DNA of 64,000 nucleotides, taken from positions 33,272,501-33,336,500 of the forward strand of contig CM072804.1 of the NCBI GenBank assembly GCA_037013495.1, given 5' to 3'. The notes beneath the pieces were generated by a model. That model was given only the letters and a program-made list of their open reading frames with translations. It ran no database searches and was not told where the DNA came from. This document shows positions 35,571 to 48,424 of the stretch, one piece after another. Position 1 is the first letter of the stretch. Each line of letters starts with the position of its first letter. A program made the position numbers and the translations under genes. The DNA comes from Hippophae tibetana (taxonomy: Eukaryota > Streptophyta > Magnoliopsida > Rosales > Elaeagnaceae).

Positions 35571-37545
35571 TGAAAGTTTATAAGATATTGACCTAATTAA
35601 CTTAGAAGGGATGAATAGGTTATTTTTATTTTTTATCAATTTATAAATTAATAATCTAAATAAAGCGGCCAAGCATGTAATCGCGTGTAAGAATAAAGTG
35701 TGGAAGTAAAATAATAACACACAATATTTTTAGGTGGAAAAAACATAGGCCACAACCATGACCTAAGAGGAAAATCATCGGTCCACCAGACTACCTAACT
35801 TTCCGGTGTGAAAATCAAATGTTTAAATACAAACTCGATCTTATGTTACCTTTCTTAGGATATTATCCCAATATACTATACTTACGAGCTCTTATTCCGT
35901 TTTCACAGTTTTTGAAATTAGCATGAGCGATTTCCATACCAACGTTCCAATGATCTTTCCGCCAATCAGATATGTTCACGAATCGGCTGCAAAAAAGTTA
36001 GCACAAAAACACAAGTACACATGTGTGTTCTAGAATGTATTTAATAATGAATAATCATAATTTGATGATTTAAAATATATGTATCTTAAATCAAATCACC
36101 TAAAATATTATAGAACAAAAAGATTAAGAGAAGTTAAATAAAAATAGCTTCTTTGTAATTTAATAATCGAATCAAATAATTATGATTACATGTAAAACTA
36201 TTTAATATAAACATATAAATATCTATTCATGAATAAGCTACTTAAAAATAAAAATATCAAATAAATTTATTAATAAATATATATGATATAATATAAATTT
36301 GATATTAAAAAACTTATTTAATTCGTTGTATTCAATTACTAAAGATTTATTAATTAAAAAAATATTATTATTACTAAATTATTAAACTCTCACATTTTAT
36401 ACCCACCTTACAAATCAATATATATTACTTAACGTATTACTCGCTGATTACTTTTATATATAAACTTTTTGAATTAACCATCTCTGATACCATGGCTTTT
36501 TGAATTATCATTTGTCGTCCCTTTGATATATATATATATATATGTATATATATAATAGTATTAGAGTTGAATATATTAATTTTTTAAAACTTATTAAAAA
36601 CTTTAATATTATAAAAAAATTATTTTTAAAATACATTTAAGAAATATTTAATTAATAATTTCATAAATTAATTCAAATTCAAATAAATATTTTAGTATCA
36701 AAAATAATTTTAGATTTAAGAACATGTGTTATTAAATACATGTATCTTAAATCAAATCACCTAAAATATTATAGAACAAAAAGATTAAGAGAAGTTAAAT
36801 AAAAATAGCTTCTTTGTAATTTAATAATCGAATCAAATAATTATGATTACATGTAAAACTATTTAATATAAACATATAAATATCTATATTCATGAATAAG
36901 CTACTTAAAAATAAAAATATCAAATAAATTTATTAATAAATATATATGATATAATATAAATTTGATATTAAAAAACTTATTTAATTCGTTGTATTCAATT
37001 ACTAAAGATTTATTAATTAAAAAAAATATTATTATTACTAAATTATCAAACTCTCACATTTTATACCCACCTTACAAATCAATATATATTACTTAACGTA
37101 TTACTCGCTGATTACTTTTATATATAAACTTTTTGAATTAACCATCTCTGATAGCATGGCTTTTTGAATTATCATTTGTCGTCCCTTGATATATATATGT
37201 ATATATATAATAGTATTAGAGTTGAATATATTAATTTTTTAAAACTTATTAAAAACCTTAATATTATAAAAAAATTATTTTTAAAATACATTTAAGAAAT
37301 ATTTAATTAATAATTTCATAAATTAATTCAAATTCAAATAAATATTTTAGCATCAAAAATAATTTTAGATTTAAGAACATGTGTTATTAAATACATGAAT
37401 ACAATCTTGTATCATAGTTATAAAATACATATATGAAGTACGACTATTTCAAACTTAAGCATTTGTTCGGTTTTTCTCTATAGACTTTATAATAGGCATA
37501 AAAACAAGTTTACATTAAAAAAATTGTTAACGAAAATAACTAACA
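35571..37545 (-). repeat. LTR 2 of gag-only family, with internal duplication
   Basis: About 1.98 kb. It is longer than the other LTRs because 36079-36739 is repeated in tandem as 36740-37394. After its end (ACTAACA) a further 15-20 bp resemble the interior adjoining LTR 1. The sequence then jumps into the middle of LTR 3. This suggests a deleted interior between LTR 2 and LTR 3. Confidence 0.75.
36079..37394. repeat. 661-bp tandem duplication inside LTR 2
   Basis: Unit 1 is 36079-36739 and unit 2 is 36740-37394. They are near-identical apart from a few indels and length changes in (TA)n runs (for example around 36525 and 37185). The junction has ACATG/ATATG-type microhomology: ATGTATCTTAAATC starts each unit, and ATGAATAC follows unit 2. 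The low divergence shows that this is far younger than the LTR itself. Confidence 0.85.
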
Positions 37546-37560
37546 TTTATCGTTTTTATA

Positions 37561-38521
37561 AAGTTACTTTTAATTTTTACCAATTTATAAATTAATAACC
37601 TAAACAAAACAACCAAGTATGTAATCGCGTGTAAGAATAAAGTACGAAAATAAAATAATAACACAATATTTTTAGGTGAAAACAACCTAGGCCACAACCA
37701 TGACCTAAGAGAAAAACCACTGATCCACCAAACCACCTAACTTTCTGCTATGAAAATCAAATGTTCAAATACAAACTCGGTCTTATGCTACCCTTCTTAG
37801 GATATTATCCCAATGTACTTTACTTATGAACCTCTGCTCTGTTTTCACAGTTTCTAATATTAACATGAGTGGTTTTCAGACCAATATTCCAATGAGCTTT
37901 CCTCTAATCAGATACATTCACAAATCAACTACAAAAAGAGTTTGCACAAAAACACAAATGTCGATGTGTGTTCTAGAACGGATTTAATATTGAATAATTC
38001 TAACTAAATTATTCAAAACATGTCACTTAAACCAAATTAACTTGAAAATTTTAGAGAAAAACGATTAAGCATAAATTCAACAAAAATATTTTTTTTTGAA
38101 ATTTAATCATCAAATCAAATAACTATATAACACATAAAATTATTTAATCTAAACGTGTAAAGATATAATTAAGAAGAAGCTATATAAAAATAAAAATACT
38201 AAATAAATTTACTAATAAATATATATAATATAATATTAATCTAACATTAATCAACCTATTTAATCCCTTGTTTCAATTAATAAAGATTCATTAATTGAGA
38301 AAATATTGTAATTGCAAAAATTATTAAATTTTTTCAATAAAATATTTTCGGCAACATCTTATAAATTCAATATATATATATATATATATTATAATACTTG
38401 TATGATGTAGAGTTGCACTTCTGATATACAATTTTTCTATTTAGGCAATTTATGGCGGTTGTTTCTCCAGATTTTGACAGACTTCGACATATTAGGTAAT
38501 TTTTATCTAGACACCACGTAC

Positions 38522-38560
<39 letters not shown>

Positions 38561-38933
38561 TAATATTATTATAACAATACCTAATAGTATTAGTATTGAA
38601 TGTATTTTAGGTTTAATTTTTCAAAATCCATTAGAAACCTTAATATTATAAAAAAAAAATTAAAGCACGTCTTAAAACACATATAAAAATATTTAATTAA
38701 TAATTTTATAAATTGATTTAAGTTTAAATATTTAACACCAAAAATAATTTCAGATTTATGAACATATACTATTAAATGTATGAATGTAATCTTATGTGTC
38801 GTAGTTATAAAAGATATACCTAAAGTACGATCATATGGAACTCGAGCACTTATTCAGCTTTTCTTGAAAGACTTGATAGCAGGCTTAAAAACAAGTTTAT
38901 AGGTAAATATTTTTTCCACAAAAATAGTCAACA
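37561..38933 (-). repeat. LTR 3 of gag-only family (copy B 3' LTR)
   Basis: It lacks the first 50 or so bases of the LTR and ends AATAGTCAACA. The polypurine tract follows (minus strand AAAGGAGGAGT, 38950-38960). It includes a (TACA)n/(TA)n tract near 38520-38557. It preserves the pre-insertion site of copia-3: GTTGTTTCTCCAGATTTTG, near 38460. Confidence 0.75.
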
Positions 38934-40560
38934 CTTATAGTCCTTACAAACTCCTCCTTTGGCATTTTCGTGTGGCAAAACCTCTCACTCACTACATGAC
39001 ACTTATAAAAATACGATAAAAATACAATGATGTCCTTGACTCCATAGTGGAACTATCCTATGGTTTGGTAAATCCATCTTCGTTACAACTTGACAAGCTT
39101 GTAAGTAACTGAATTGACATAAATAAAGTAAACGACAGCTTGGCTTGAAAACCTCATTGTACATTAGTTTAGTTTACATATAAATAAGCGAAGTGTAAAG
39201 AATAATCATATAGTGCATGAATTCATACCAATCAAGCTTAACATAAGCCTAACTAAATATATTCTCCCCCTATATGCATAATAAAATATTAAAACATGAA
39301 AGTGAAATACATTCTCTTTCCCCCTTTTTGACATACGAGAAGGACAAAGCATTGGACAAATGGACAAAGTAATGAAGCTAAACTTCTCTTAAAGATAGAG
39401 CAATGTGAAAGAAGATTAATGCAGAAGTGCAATGTGTTTTAAATTTCTCTAAGTTCTATGAATCTCTAGCTTAAAAACCAATTAAAAAGGTAATAAATAA
39501 AAAGAAGATGTAAATGAATAAAAATCTGATTTTTTTTTTAATTTTCATAAATAGCCACATAAGGTATTAAACTCATTTAATCACAAATGAGCACACAACC
39601 AATTAAGAACTCATAATTTTTTAACTCAAATTTTGATTATTTATTATATAAACATACAAGTAGAGTAGAAAAGGCACACAAGCACACTTTACACATAGAA
39701 TGACATATTAAAATTTATTTAAAATCAGTATATATGTTTAAACTCCATAGATATCTCAATTAATTCATTTATGATCAATCAAAAAAGTGTCAAAAATAAA
39801 AAATATCACATATCATGTAAAATTATAATCAAGTCTTCAATCTCACAAAATAAAATATATCTACGAAAAAAGGACTTAAATTTTTTCTTTAGTTTATAAA
39901 TGAGCCACATGATATATTTTTTTAACCTCTATTGGCTCTTTATTTTTGTGCATTACATGTACAAGTTTTATAACCAGTTTCTTTTTGCACAATCTTTCCT
40001 TCTTTTTTGCACGAGCCATAAACCTAGCATGATAACTTTCACACTAGTTGTGAGGTAGCCTCTCTGCTCACTACGGTAGCTTCACATATCATAGTATGTT
40101 ACTCTCTCAATACTATGTGCCTATATATAGTAAAATTTTAGATAGCAATAAATATAACTCAATACAATTTTACATTCAAGATTAGTTGAAGTCCTATAGT
40201 CTTTCAAGAGAATTCATAAACTTCAAGCATAACATATATATGTGTTCTTAAATATGTGAATAATTTTATGTCAACATCGATCATCACCTGTATAATAATA
40301 TGTGTGTGCATCATTCAAAATTGTAGAATAATTTATACAATAAATATCAAATTGGGCAGATAAGGATTCTAATTTTCTATCTCTTTTTTTTGTTTAACTA
40401 ATAAATAAAATAAAGACAATAAAGAGTGCTCACCTAGAGTCATTTAAGCACTCTAACATAAATACATAGATAAAGGAATAAAAGACGGTTAGGTGACCAA
40501 TAAAAAACAACATTTCCTAACCCACATTTTCTTGCATTTTGGTTTCTCTATATCATTGGG
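38934..40560 (-). other. Non-coding interior of gag-only copy B
   Basis: The counterpart of 31877-33540, with no pol motif. Confidence 0.7.
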
Positions 40561-41147
40561 TTAGGACTCAACAAACTTAGGTTTCATAGGTGTGTTCTTG
40601 GAATTAGCTATACTTTTCTCACTCATCCCAAATAAAGATGCAATATGCATAATAGGATGATGATAATGAGTCCTAGCATTAAAAGTACTGAATTTTACTT
40701 GCCTCTTTGAACCTAAGACTTCATGCTTTCTACAAATAATTTTGAACATGTTATTATAATTTTCATTCATCCTTGAATATGATGTAACATGTACAAATGG
40801 ATTATGCTTATGGATCCTACTATGTGAAACATAGAAAGAATGAGTAAGTTCAAGAGCATTCATCAAAAATTTACATTTTGGTCTTATATGATATTTTTTA
40901 CCACAATGAAGACAGACAGACACAAACTTAATAATTTTTTCTACCATAGGTACAATAGCTCTTTGTGCATAAGAGTAATAGTAGAAGTAGAGTTTAAGGG
41001 TCTTAAAAATGTGGTCTTTGATATTGAAGGTATTGATTGTTCAACTATGTATCCAAGACCTCTCTTATATCCATGTAGCTTTTTATAGTCTAAGACTTTG
41101 GTCAATTTTTCAGCACCTATGGTCAAATTCCTCACTGTCTCTTTAAC
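40561..41147 (-). pseudogene. gag pseudogene, copy B, 3' half with zinc knuckle
   Basis: The minus-strand frame 40947-40561 contains CLHCGKKYHIRPKC, an intact CCHC spacing, followed by the same FNARTHYH and KPKFVES tail region as copy A. The frame upstream of it is cut by the CACTA element at 41150/41151. The tandem KIMPMKPKL octad of copy A is single here. Confidence 0.78.
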
Positions 41148-41150
41148 AAT

Positions 41151-41235
41151 CACTACTACATAAATAGGCATTAAATTTGGTTAAAAATCGACTTTAAACA
41201 AATTTAAAGTCGGTTCGTTGAACCGACTTTACCCG
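41151..41235. repeat. CACTA left terminal and subterminal repeats
   Basis: TIR CACTACTACATAAATAGGC, then AAAATCGACTTTAAA and AAAGTCGGTTCGTTGAACCGACTTT-type palindromic motifs. These are presumed transposase-binding sites, as in other CACTA families. Confidence 0.85.
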
Positions 41236-41684
41236 TATATTTTATGATTTTTTTTTTATTTTTTTTTTTCGTATTATTCAATATATATATATATATAACA
41301 TAAAAAAAATAAAATATAAACAATAATACAAATAATTAAAAATTTAAATATATTTAATTACTTGATAATTAAATTTATTACAAAAATAAATAATGTATAT
41401 ATAATACATATAGTTAACTTAAATTACAAATAAAATAATGTCATCAAAATGTAATTATTATGCGATCGAGTAAACTTGGTTGGCTTAGAATCTTGATTGG
41501 CCTTCACAAGCATTATGACAAAAAAATAGTTGATCCATATAATAATTCATATTCCCCTACATACATGAGCACGTAAAACATCTATCAAAAAAGCAGTCTA
41601 AAATTCAGACATACGAATGAAGAAATTAAATCATTATAAATATTACCATCAAAAAGAGATTACCACGTACAACGCCATTTGACT

Positions 41685-42015
41685 AACTCATAGTAGCACT
41701 TTATTAATCATTTGTCTATATATATGAAGTTATCTAGAATCTCTACTAGTATTTTAGAATGCTATATATAATGAACTCTAAATATGAAATCAATTGTAAC
41801 TTCGATTTCTTACTTGGCTTGTGTGAGTTTTGGTGCACTTAAACATATAGAACACGTTCATGGGCACCAAAACTCATACAAACCAAGAAACAAATCGGAG
41901 TTACGTACACCTGATTTGTCCATTTAGAGCTCATTGTATCATTAAAAATACTAGCAGAAATTCCAGATAAATTCATATTTATAAACAAATGATTAATAAA
42001 GTGCTAATATGAGTT
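41685..42015. repeat. Large hairpin, arms of about 150 bp
   Basis: The left arm (from AACTCATAGTAGCACTTTA to TGAGTTTTGGTGCAC) is complementary at roughly three bases in four to the right arm (from GGGCACCAAAACTCATACA to AGTGCTAATATGAGTT). The loop is about 22 nt (41839-41860). It lies downstream of the ULP1 gene on that gene's strand, so it could be part of its 3' transcript. It could also be a MITE inserted in the CACTA element; no target duplication is evident. Confidence 0.75.
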
Positions 42016-42199
42016 CGTAAGGAAAGTAGGAAAGAGAGATGAGATGTATTATGGGCCAAAAATAGGTCCATAAAACAATGCATTCCCCTAAATACATGAG
42101 CATATGATTAATCATCATCAAACAAGTGATTTCAGACACAGGAATAGAGAGAGAAATTAAATCATTAAAATATGTACTGTTATGTTGTCATACGCTATT

Positions 42200-45110
42200 C
42201 AAGATCATCAGAATCTTCTCCTGATTCTTCTTGTGATGATATAATTTGAACCATGTGTTCTACCCATTCCTCTCATAGATCATCAAAATTTGCTGGTCGT
42301 AACCCGTCTTGTTCCAACCAAAGAACTACATGTATTTAAAATCAAAATAAGAATATAATTTCATTTATTTACAAAAACAAACTCAAATATGTTAAAAACT
42401 TTTATGTATATGGCTAAAAAATATTACCACATCATCAATTGGAATTTTGATATTTGTGATGATTTCGCTCATAAACTTCATGACATAATAACCACACATG
42501 ACTCCATTATTTTGTTGTGGAACCTACAAAAAAAAAGTGCATGTACATGAATTTTCATATTTGAACATCCTTATTATTTAATTGTAAAATTAATAAAATT
42601 ATTAATATTGAATTGTACATACCATAAATTTTGTCCATATAAGCTTATGAGATTTTTTAAGGGCAATGCCCTAAACTTGTTCCACAACTTCCATGCCCTA
42701 TCAAGGTTTAAAACGATTAGTTTTTATTAAATATTACAAAAAATAATAGAAGAAATTAATATGTAACTATAACTCTTACATTTCAACAACTGTTTTTGTA
42801 TCTTTACTCAGTTCTATGGAAGCTGAGTCACAGTACCAAGCATGATTATTGAACATATCAATGATTACCAACATCCAATGATCTTGGCCTTGTTCAAACC
42901 TTAATGGCCAAGGGATTATCAAATTTTGATTTCTGTTAAGCGTTAATGCTCTATCACATAATTGTTTAGCTCTGATGCTAACATCCTTCTCTTTATATTG
43001 ATTGACATATGAAGAATCATAGAACATTGCTAAATGTGATGAGTGATTATGTTGAAGTCGATAATAGCACGCCCTATATAAAAGATATATATATATATAT
43101 AATTAGATAATATAAATATAATTATATATGTTCTACACAAATAAAAGAAAAATAACTAGATTGAGGACTCACCTTGTCCACACTTGAATTATACTTAAAT
43201 CGATCATTTGATATTCAAATAGTTTCAATAAGCACTCGATCGATATATAAGTTTGGCCGAGGTCTACACCCGAAATTTCAATAGGAAGTGGCACAGTCCA
43301 TCCATCATTTATGCTAGATGCCCTCCCAACAATAGTCATCAAAGTGCCAAGCTTTCTTTTTGAATGACTTGGTGCATGATGATTGGCCATTATTCATAGA
43401 TTTAGCATGAGATACTTGCTTCGTATCTCTTAAATGTGTCACATTTAAGAGTTCTGGTATAATAGACTAACAAAAAAGTATCATATATGTATTTTTTAGT
43501 AACAATATAAGATATAATTAAATAATAGTAGTAAACAAGTGTTATCTTTTAAGTTAAAAAATAGTACCATGTCAAAATTTAGAACAACTTGAATCGACGG
43601 CCAAGCCACATACTGTCCAACCGCCTCTTGGATTGTGGTAGTATCAGAAGGCACAGGTAGTGGACAATCATGAAACAATGATTGATCAATTACTATTCAC
43701 CAATGATTAGCCAAATATTGATTATGAATAATCCGATCATCGCTCAATTGTTGTACCGTTCCAATAGCAACATAGTCCGTTGACGAAGGATGTTTCAACA
43801 AACATTTCATATTCTGTAAAACATTTAAGTGTTATATATAAAAAAATAAAACATATAATAAGAATTTAAAAATAATAGATTATATACACCATAAATTAAA
43901 ATCTTACCACATATGATTCATCAAATAGAGGAGGACTCTCATGTGGGGTAGCTATTAGATGTACATTCTCACCAAAATTTTCATCTTGGTTTGATTTATG
44001 ATAAGAATGTGCAGATTGCATTTGAGAAAATGAACCACTACTTGATTGCATATGCATTTCTGGCATATAGTGAGGACCAATAGGATGGTTATATCCCATA
44101 CTGGATGTAGTTTGAGCGTAATAAGATTGTATGGGTGGCATGCCTGGCATGGATGGTGGCATGGATTGTGGCATGCCTGGCATGGAAGGTGGTATGCCTG
44201 GCATGGATGGTTGCATGCTTGGCCAATATGGCATACCCTGGTTGTAGCATGATGCCATGGCTGAAATTTGTTGTGATTGATGTTCTTTTAGAGTGGCAAT
44301 CTCACTCATCACTGAGGCCTTAAATGAGTTGAATTCTTCTTCAATTTTAGTGTACTTCTCCTTACTTACCGTCTGAGGATTTTTTTTTGGAATGTTAAAA
44401 TACTCCATAGAACCATCATATTGGCTACCCCCCCTAACACGACCAGGATGCTCGCGTCCGAATGCATGATATAAAGCATCACTCCCAAGCTCTTCGATTA
44501 TTTCACCCCTGGATATTTTTTCTTGAACAGCTCTCTACAAATAATAAAGCACACAAACATATCATTCATTATTACATCAATTATTAAATATCATTCAGAC
44601 TTTTTATCAACCGAAATTACTAACCAACTTATTTAATTGTTCTTCTCCTCGCTGACTCATCGGTCTTACATTCTTCGTTTTGGGAGTCTTTGTTTCTATG
44701 TACAATTCAATTAGGGTAACAGGTCTACCCAATTCAGCTTCCTACATAAATTATGAAAATTTTATTAACAATTACATGAAATTAAATTGAGGAAAATAAA
44801 TATAAAAATATTTATAAATTAAGACAAATTAATAATACCATGTTTTATCAGAAAGTACATGATTAACATCTTTTGAACTGGAAAATTGCATAGTTTGTGC
44901 AACCATCTTCACAACACTATTTTGATTTACTCGGACTTTCTCCCTAGCTTGAGTCGTAAACCTCGATCCATTTATTGTGAAACTATAAAATGATTTGACA
45001 TCAAATTTTGGCCCATGTGCAAGACATTGTGACACTTACATGGATGCGAAACCAATTAATAAGCTCTCGCTTATGTTCATCATACAACCATTTTTTTCCT
45101 CCTTTTTTTT
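42200..45110 (-). pseudogene. CACTA second gene: TnpA-like / DUF8039 / ULP1 protease
   Basis: Minus-strand exons in order: a TnpA-like segment (about 45110-44440) containing MSQRGEEQLNKL and FGREHPGRVRGGS; a coiled-coil and Met-Pro-rich stretch (44408-43896) with repeated PSMPGMP; a DUF8039-like block (43678-43560; CPLPVP, AVGQYVAWPS); a linker (43390-43173, ending in a GTGAGT donor); and a ULP1 C48 peptidase (43073-42780 and 42428-42533). The peptidase has the His motif DHWMLVIID, the Asp in WYCDS, and the Gln/Cys motif PQQNNGVMCGYY, so the full catalytic set is visible. Introns have GT-AG borders at several joints. An in-frame TGA lies near the C terminus (about 42272). ULP1 domains are known passengers in plant CACTA and MULE elements. 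Confidence 0.78.
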
Positions 45111-45259
45111 TATAACGAGGATCCATCTTCAATAAGTTTAAATGCATCTTGTAATGTTATTAAATATATATTAAGTTCTATATCATCATTAATAGTTAAA
45201 TAAAAAATTATTTTTGCAATCATGAAACAATGAACATCACTTACTCTATGTACGGTTGT

Positions 45260-48140
45260 GCCTCATTATTATTTACCAAAATGATTCGGTGTGTTTTTTC
45301 CCATCGAGTGCGATCAATAAATAATTTCTTACTTCCACCAAGCATAGGGTTACCTACTTAGATCATGTGACGTTCTAAGAAAAACTTGTGCGTAGGATTC
45401 CCAATTTCAGTGCAACCACTAAAGTATTCAGAACAAAACTCAATGGCCTCTTCAGCAATGTAGCATTCCACCATGCATCCTTCAGGTCAATATCTATTAT
45501 TTACATATCCTTTAAGGACTTGCATATATCTCTAAAAAGGATACATCCATCTTAAGTAAGTATGACCACATAATTGAACCTCTCGAACTAAATGAACACA
45601 TAAGTGAATCATTATATCGAAGAAAGAAGGAGGAAAATATTTTTCAATTAGACACAAAGTCTCTAAAATTTCTTTCTGTAAAGAATTTAACTCGTCAATT
45701 GATATAGATTTCTTGCATATTGTATTGAAGAATGAACAAAGCCGAATTATTGATAATCGAACATGTTTTGGAAGAATTGATCTAATAGCAACTGGTAATA
45801 ACTGTTGCATTAAGATATGACAGTCATGTGATTTCAATCCATACAGTCTCTTATCGGTGATAGACACAAACTTTCTTAAGTTGGATGAGTAACCATCAGG
45901 AACTTTCACACCCTCCAAACATTTAAAAAACACATCCTTCTCTTTTGTTGACATTGTATATGATGCTGGTGGTAGGTATGTTCGATTCTTATCATTTTCC
46001 ACCCTTGGTTCCAATTCAGGTCGTATGCCTAGTTTCTTTAATTCCAATCTTGCTTTAATTCCATCCTTTGTTTTTCTAGGTATATTAAGTAAAGTACCAA
46101 TCAAGCTCTCACATACATTTTTCTCAATGTGCATGACATCTAAGATGTGACGAATGTGTATGTCTTTCCAATAAGGTAATTCCCAAAATATTGAATTTTT
46201 TTCAACAACCATGGTAAGTCGGTTCAAACTCTTTTTCATTTTCACCCATTTCATTAGTTGACCTTTTTCGTTTCCCTACCTTAGTGAGTTTTTTTTCATC
46301 TTTCCATATCGTTTGAATGTCATCCCATTCAATTGCCTTAATATCTCAATACCTCGCAAAAGGTCGAGTTGCATGATCATGATCTTCTTCACCATCGAAC
46401 GGTTTCTTTTGGTATCTAAACTTGTGTCCAGATGGAAAAAATCTTCTATGTCTTCTATAAGACATCTTTTGTCAGTGAACAAGATAATTTGTAGAAGTTC
46501 CATTACTACATATAGGACATCCCTTGTAACCTTTTATTGCATGTCCTGATAAGTTTCCATGGGCATGAAAATCATTAATTGTAGATAAAAGGATCCTCTT
46601 CAAGTTAAAGTATTCCTCTTTATGTGCATCATAAACATTTACACCATCATTCCACAACGTCTTTAAATCATCTATCAGAGGCTGCAAATATACATCAATA
46701 TCAACACCGGGTTGTTTCGGTCCTGAGATCAATAATGTTAACATCATGAATTTTCTTTTCATACACAACCAGGGAGGAAGGTTGTATCTTACCATAATTA
46801 CTGGCCAACAACTATATCTACTACTAAGGGAACTATGTGGATTAATTCCATCAGCAACAATGGCAAGACAAAGATTGCGCAGATCAGATGAAAATTGAGG
46901 AGATTAATTATCTACTACTTTCCAATTTGGAGAATCACAAGGATGACGTAGCACCCCATCATCAGATCGATTATCTGAATGCCAAGTCAACATCTTTGAT
47001 GTATATTTACTATTGAACAACCTTTGAAAGTGAGGAATCAGAGGAAAGTACCAAAGAACCTTTGTAGGCACGCCTTTCTTATGTGTTGTACTCTCATTTG
47101 TACCATGCTTCCATCTCAATTTTTTTGTATCTTACCATAATTACTGGCCAACAGCTATATCTACTACTAAGGGAACTATGTGGATTAATTCCATCAGCAA
47201 CAATGGCAAGACGAAGATTGCGCAGATCAGATGAAAATTGAGGAGATAAATTATCTACTACTTTCCAATTTGGAGAATCACAAGGATGACGTAGCATCCC
47301 ATCATCAGATTGATTATCTGAATGCCAAGTCAACATCTTTGATGTATATTTACTATTGAACAACCTTTGAAAGCGAGGAATCAGAGGAAAGTACCAAAGA
47401 ATCTTTGCAGGCACGCCTTTCTTATGTGTTGTACTCTCATTTGTACCATGCTTCCATCTCGATTTTTTACACATAGGACAATCATGTAATGTCTCATATT
47501 ATTTTCTATAAAGAATGCAATCATTAGGACAAGCGTGAATCTTATGATATTCCATGCCAAATCGACTAAGAGATTTCTTTACTTCATACATTGAAGATGA
47601 CAATTCAATACCCTCAGGAAACATATCGACTAGTAGATTTAGTAATTCTGTGAATCCCTTGTCAGAAAAACCATGTTTTTCCTTCACATTGTACAAATGA
47701 ACCAATCCCGACATTTTAGTGTATTTTTTGTATTTTGGATACAACGGTTTTTCAGCATCTTCTATAAGTTTATTAAAGGTTTCAGGATTATCCTCGCGTA
47801 ATTCATCTTCAACACCATAAAACATATTTTCTGTCTGTACATTATGATAATATATATGTAATCCACTCACATTCTTATTATAGTACTTTTCCCCATGAGT
47901 ATTATCAATATTTTCTCCATGATAATACCAACATTTATAGCTCAATAGAATACCATTACGGATAAGGTGATACTTAACCTCATCAAATTCATGAAATCGC
48001 TCATTTTTACATTTAACGCATGCGCATCGAATCATACTACTTCCAGTATTACTATTTCTACAAGCAAAGTTCATGAAACTTTCAACTCTAAAAATATAGT
48101 CTTGCTCAATTCTACACTTTGACATCCAAGATTTGTCCAT
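45260..48140 (-). pseudogene. CACTA TNP2-type transposase, broken
   Basis: Minus-strand order: transposase-associated domain (48140-47900; MDKSWMSKCR, CACVKCKN, GILLSYKCWYYHGE); Transposase_21 core (47474-46472; KGVPAKILWYFPLIPRFQRL, MLTWHSDN, ADGINPH, WPVIMV, PPWLCMKRKFMML, ISGPKQPGVDIDVYL, GYKGCPIC); and a DUF4218 region (46254-45532; HILDVMHIEKNVCESL, LKSHDCHILMQQLLP, YFPPSFFDIMIHL). Lesions: a stop after DCILYRK (47496-47498), a 343-bp tandem duplication that shifts the frame, frame changes near 46490 and 46265, and stops in the C-terminal tail. It lies upstream of the ULP1 gene on the same strand. Confidence 0.88.
46783..47468. repeat. 343-bp tandem duplication inside transposase
   Basis: Units 46783-47125 and 47126-47468 are nearly identical (few substitutions, for example AATTTTTT versus GATTTTTT at the ends). 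Both begin TGTATCTTACCATAATTAC. Because 343 is not a multiple of three, the duplication by itself shifts the transposase frame. It repeats the WHSDN/ADGINPH part of the core. Confidence 0.9.
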
Positions 48141-48424
48141 TTTCTATTAATGACATTAATTAAACATATTACTTAATTATGTATACAATGAATATATTTC
48201 AAGTATTATTATATATAAATTTCCTAATTATTAGAATATGTATCAAAACATACATAATGCAAATCAGTTATCATTTTAATCATTTTACAAAACCATTTCT
48301 ATACAAATTAAAAAATAAGCAACATATTAGCATGAATATATAAAAACCAATCACGCACTTTGGTTGATTCTAATTACTAAGCATGTTACTATATCATAAT
48401 TAAAAAGTAATATTAATTATACGT

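Larger units (their letters stand above)
30470..37545 (-). mobile_element. Gag-only LTR element, copy A (TR-GAG-like)
   Basis: LTR 30470-31876 and LTR 35571-37545 bracket a 3.7-kb interior. Minus-strand features in order: decayed PBS (near 35559-35569), gag pseudogene with CCHC knuckle (35510-33541), about 1.65 kb of non-coding DNA, and PPT (AAAGGGGGAG, near 31893-31903). No protease, integrase, reverse transcriptase or RNase H is present. The gag reading ends soon after a KCKKIWVRK segment, where copia protease would begin. Copy B has the same architecture and the same missing pol. The deletion therefore predates amplification, and the family must have been mobilised by another element's enzymes. 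Confidence 0.8.

Noticed and set aside
44046..44323. Plus-strand frames rich in WHAWHG/ACLAWM
   Set aside because: They are antisense shadows of the Met-Pro-rich repeat in the minus-strand CACTA gene.
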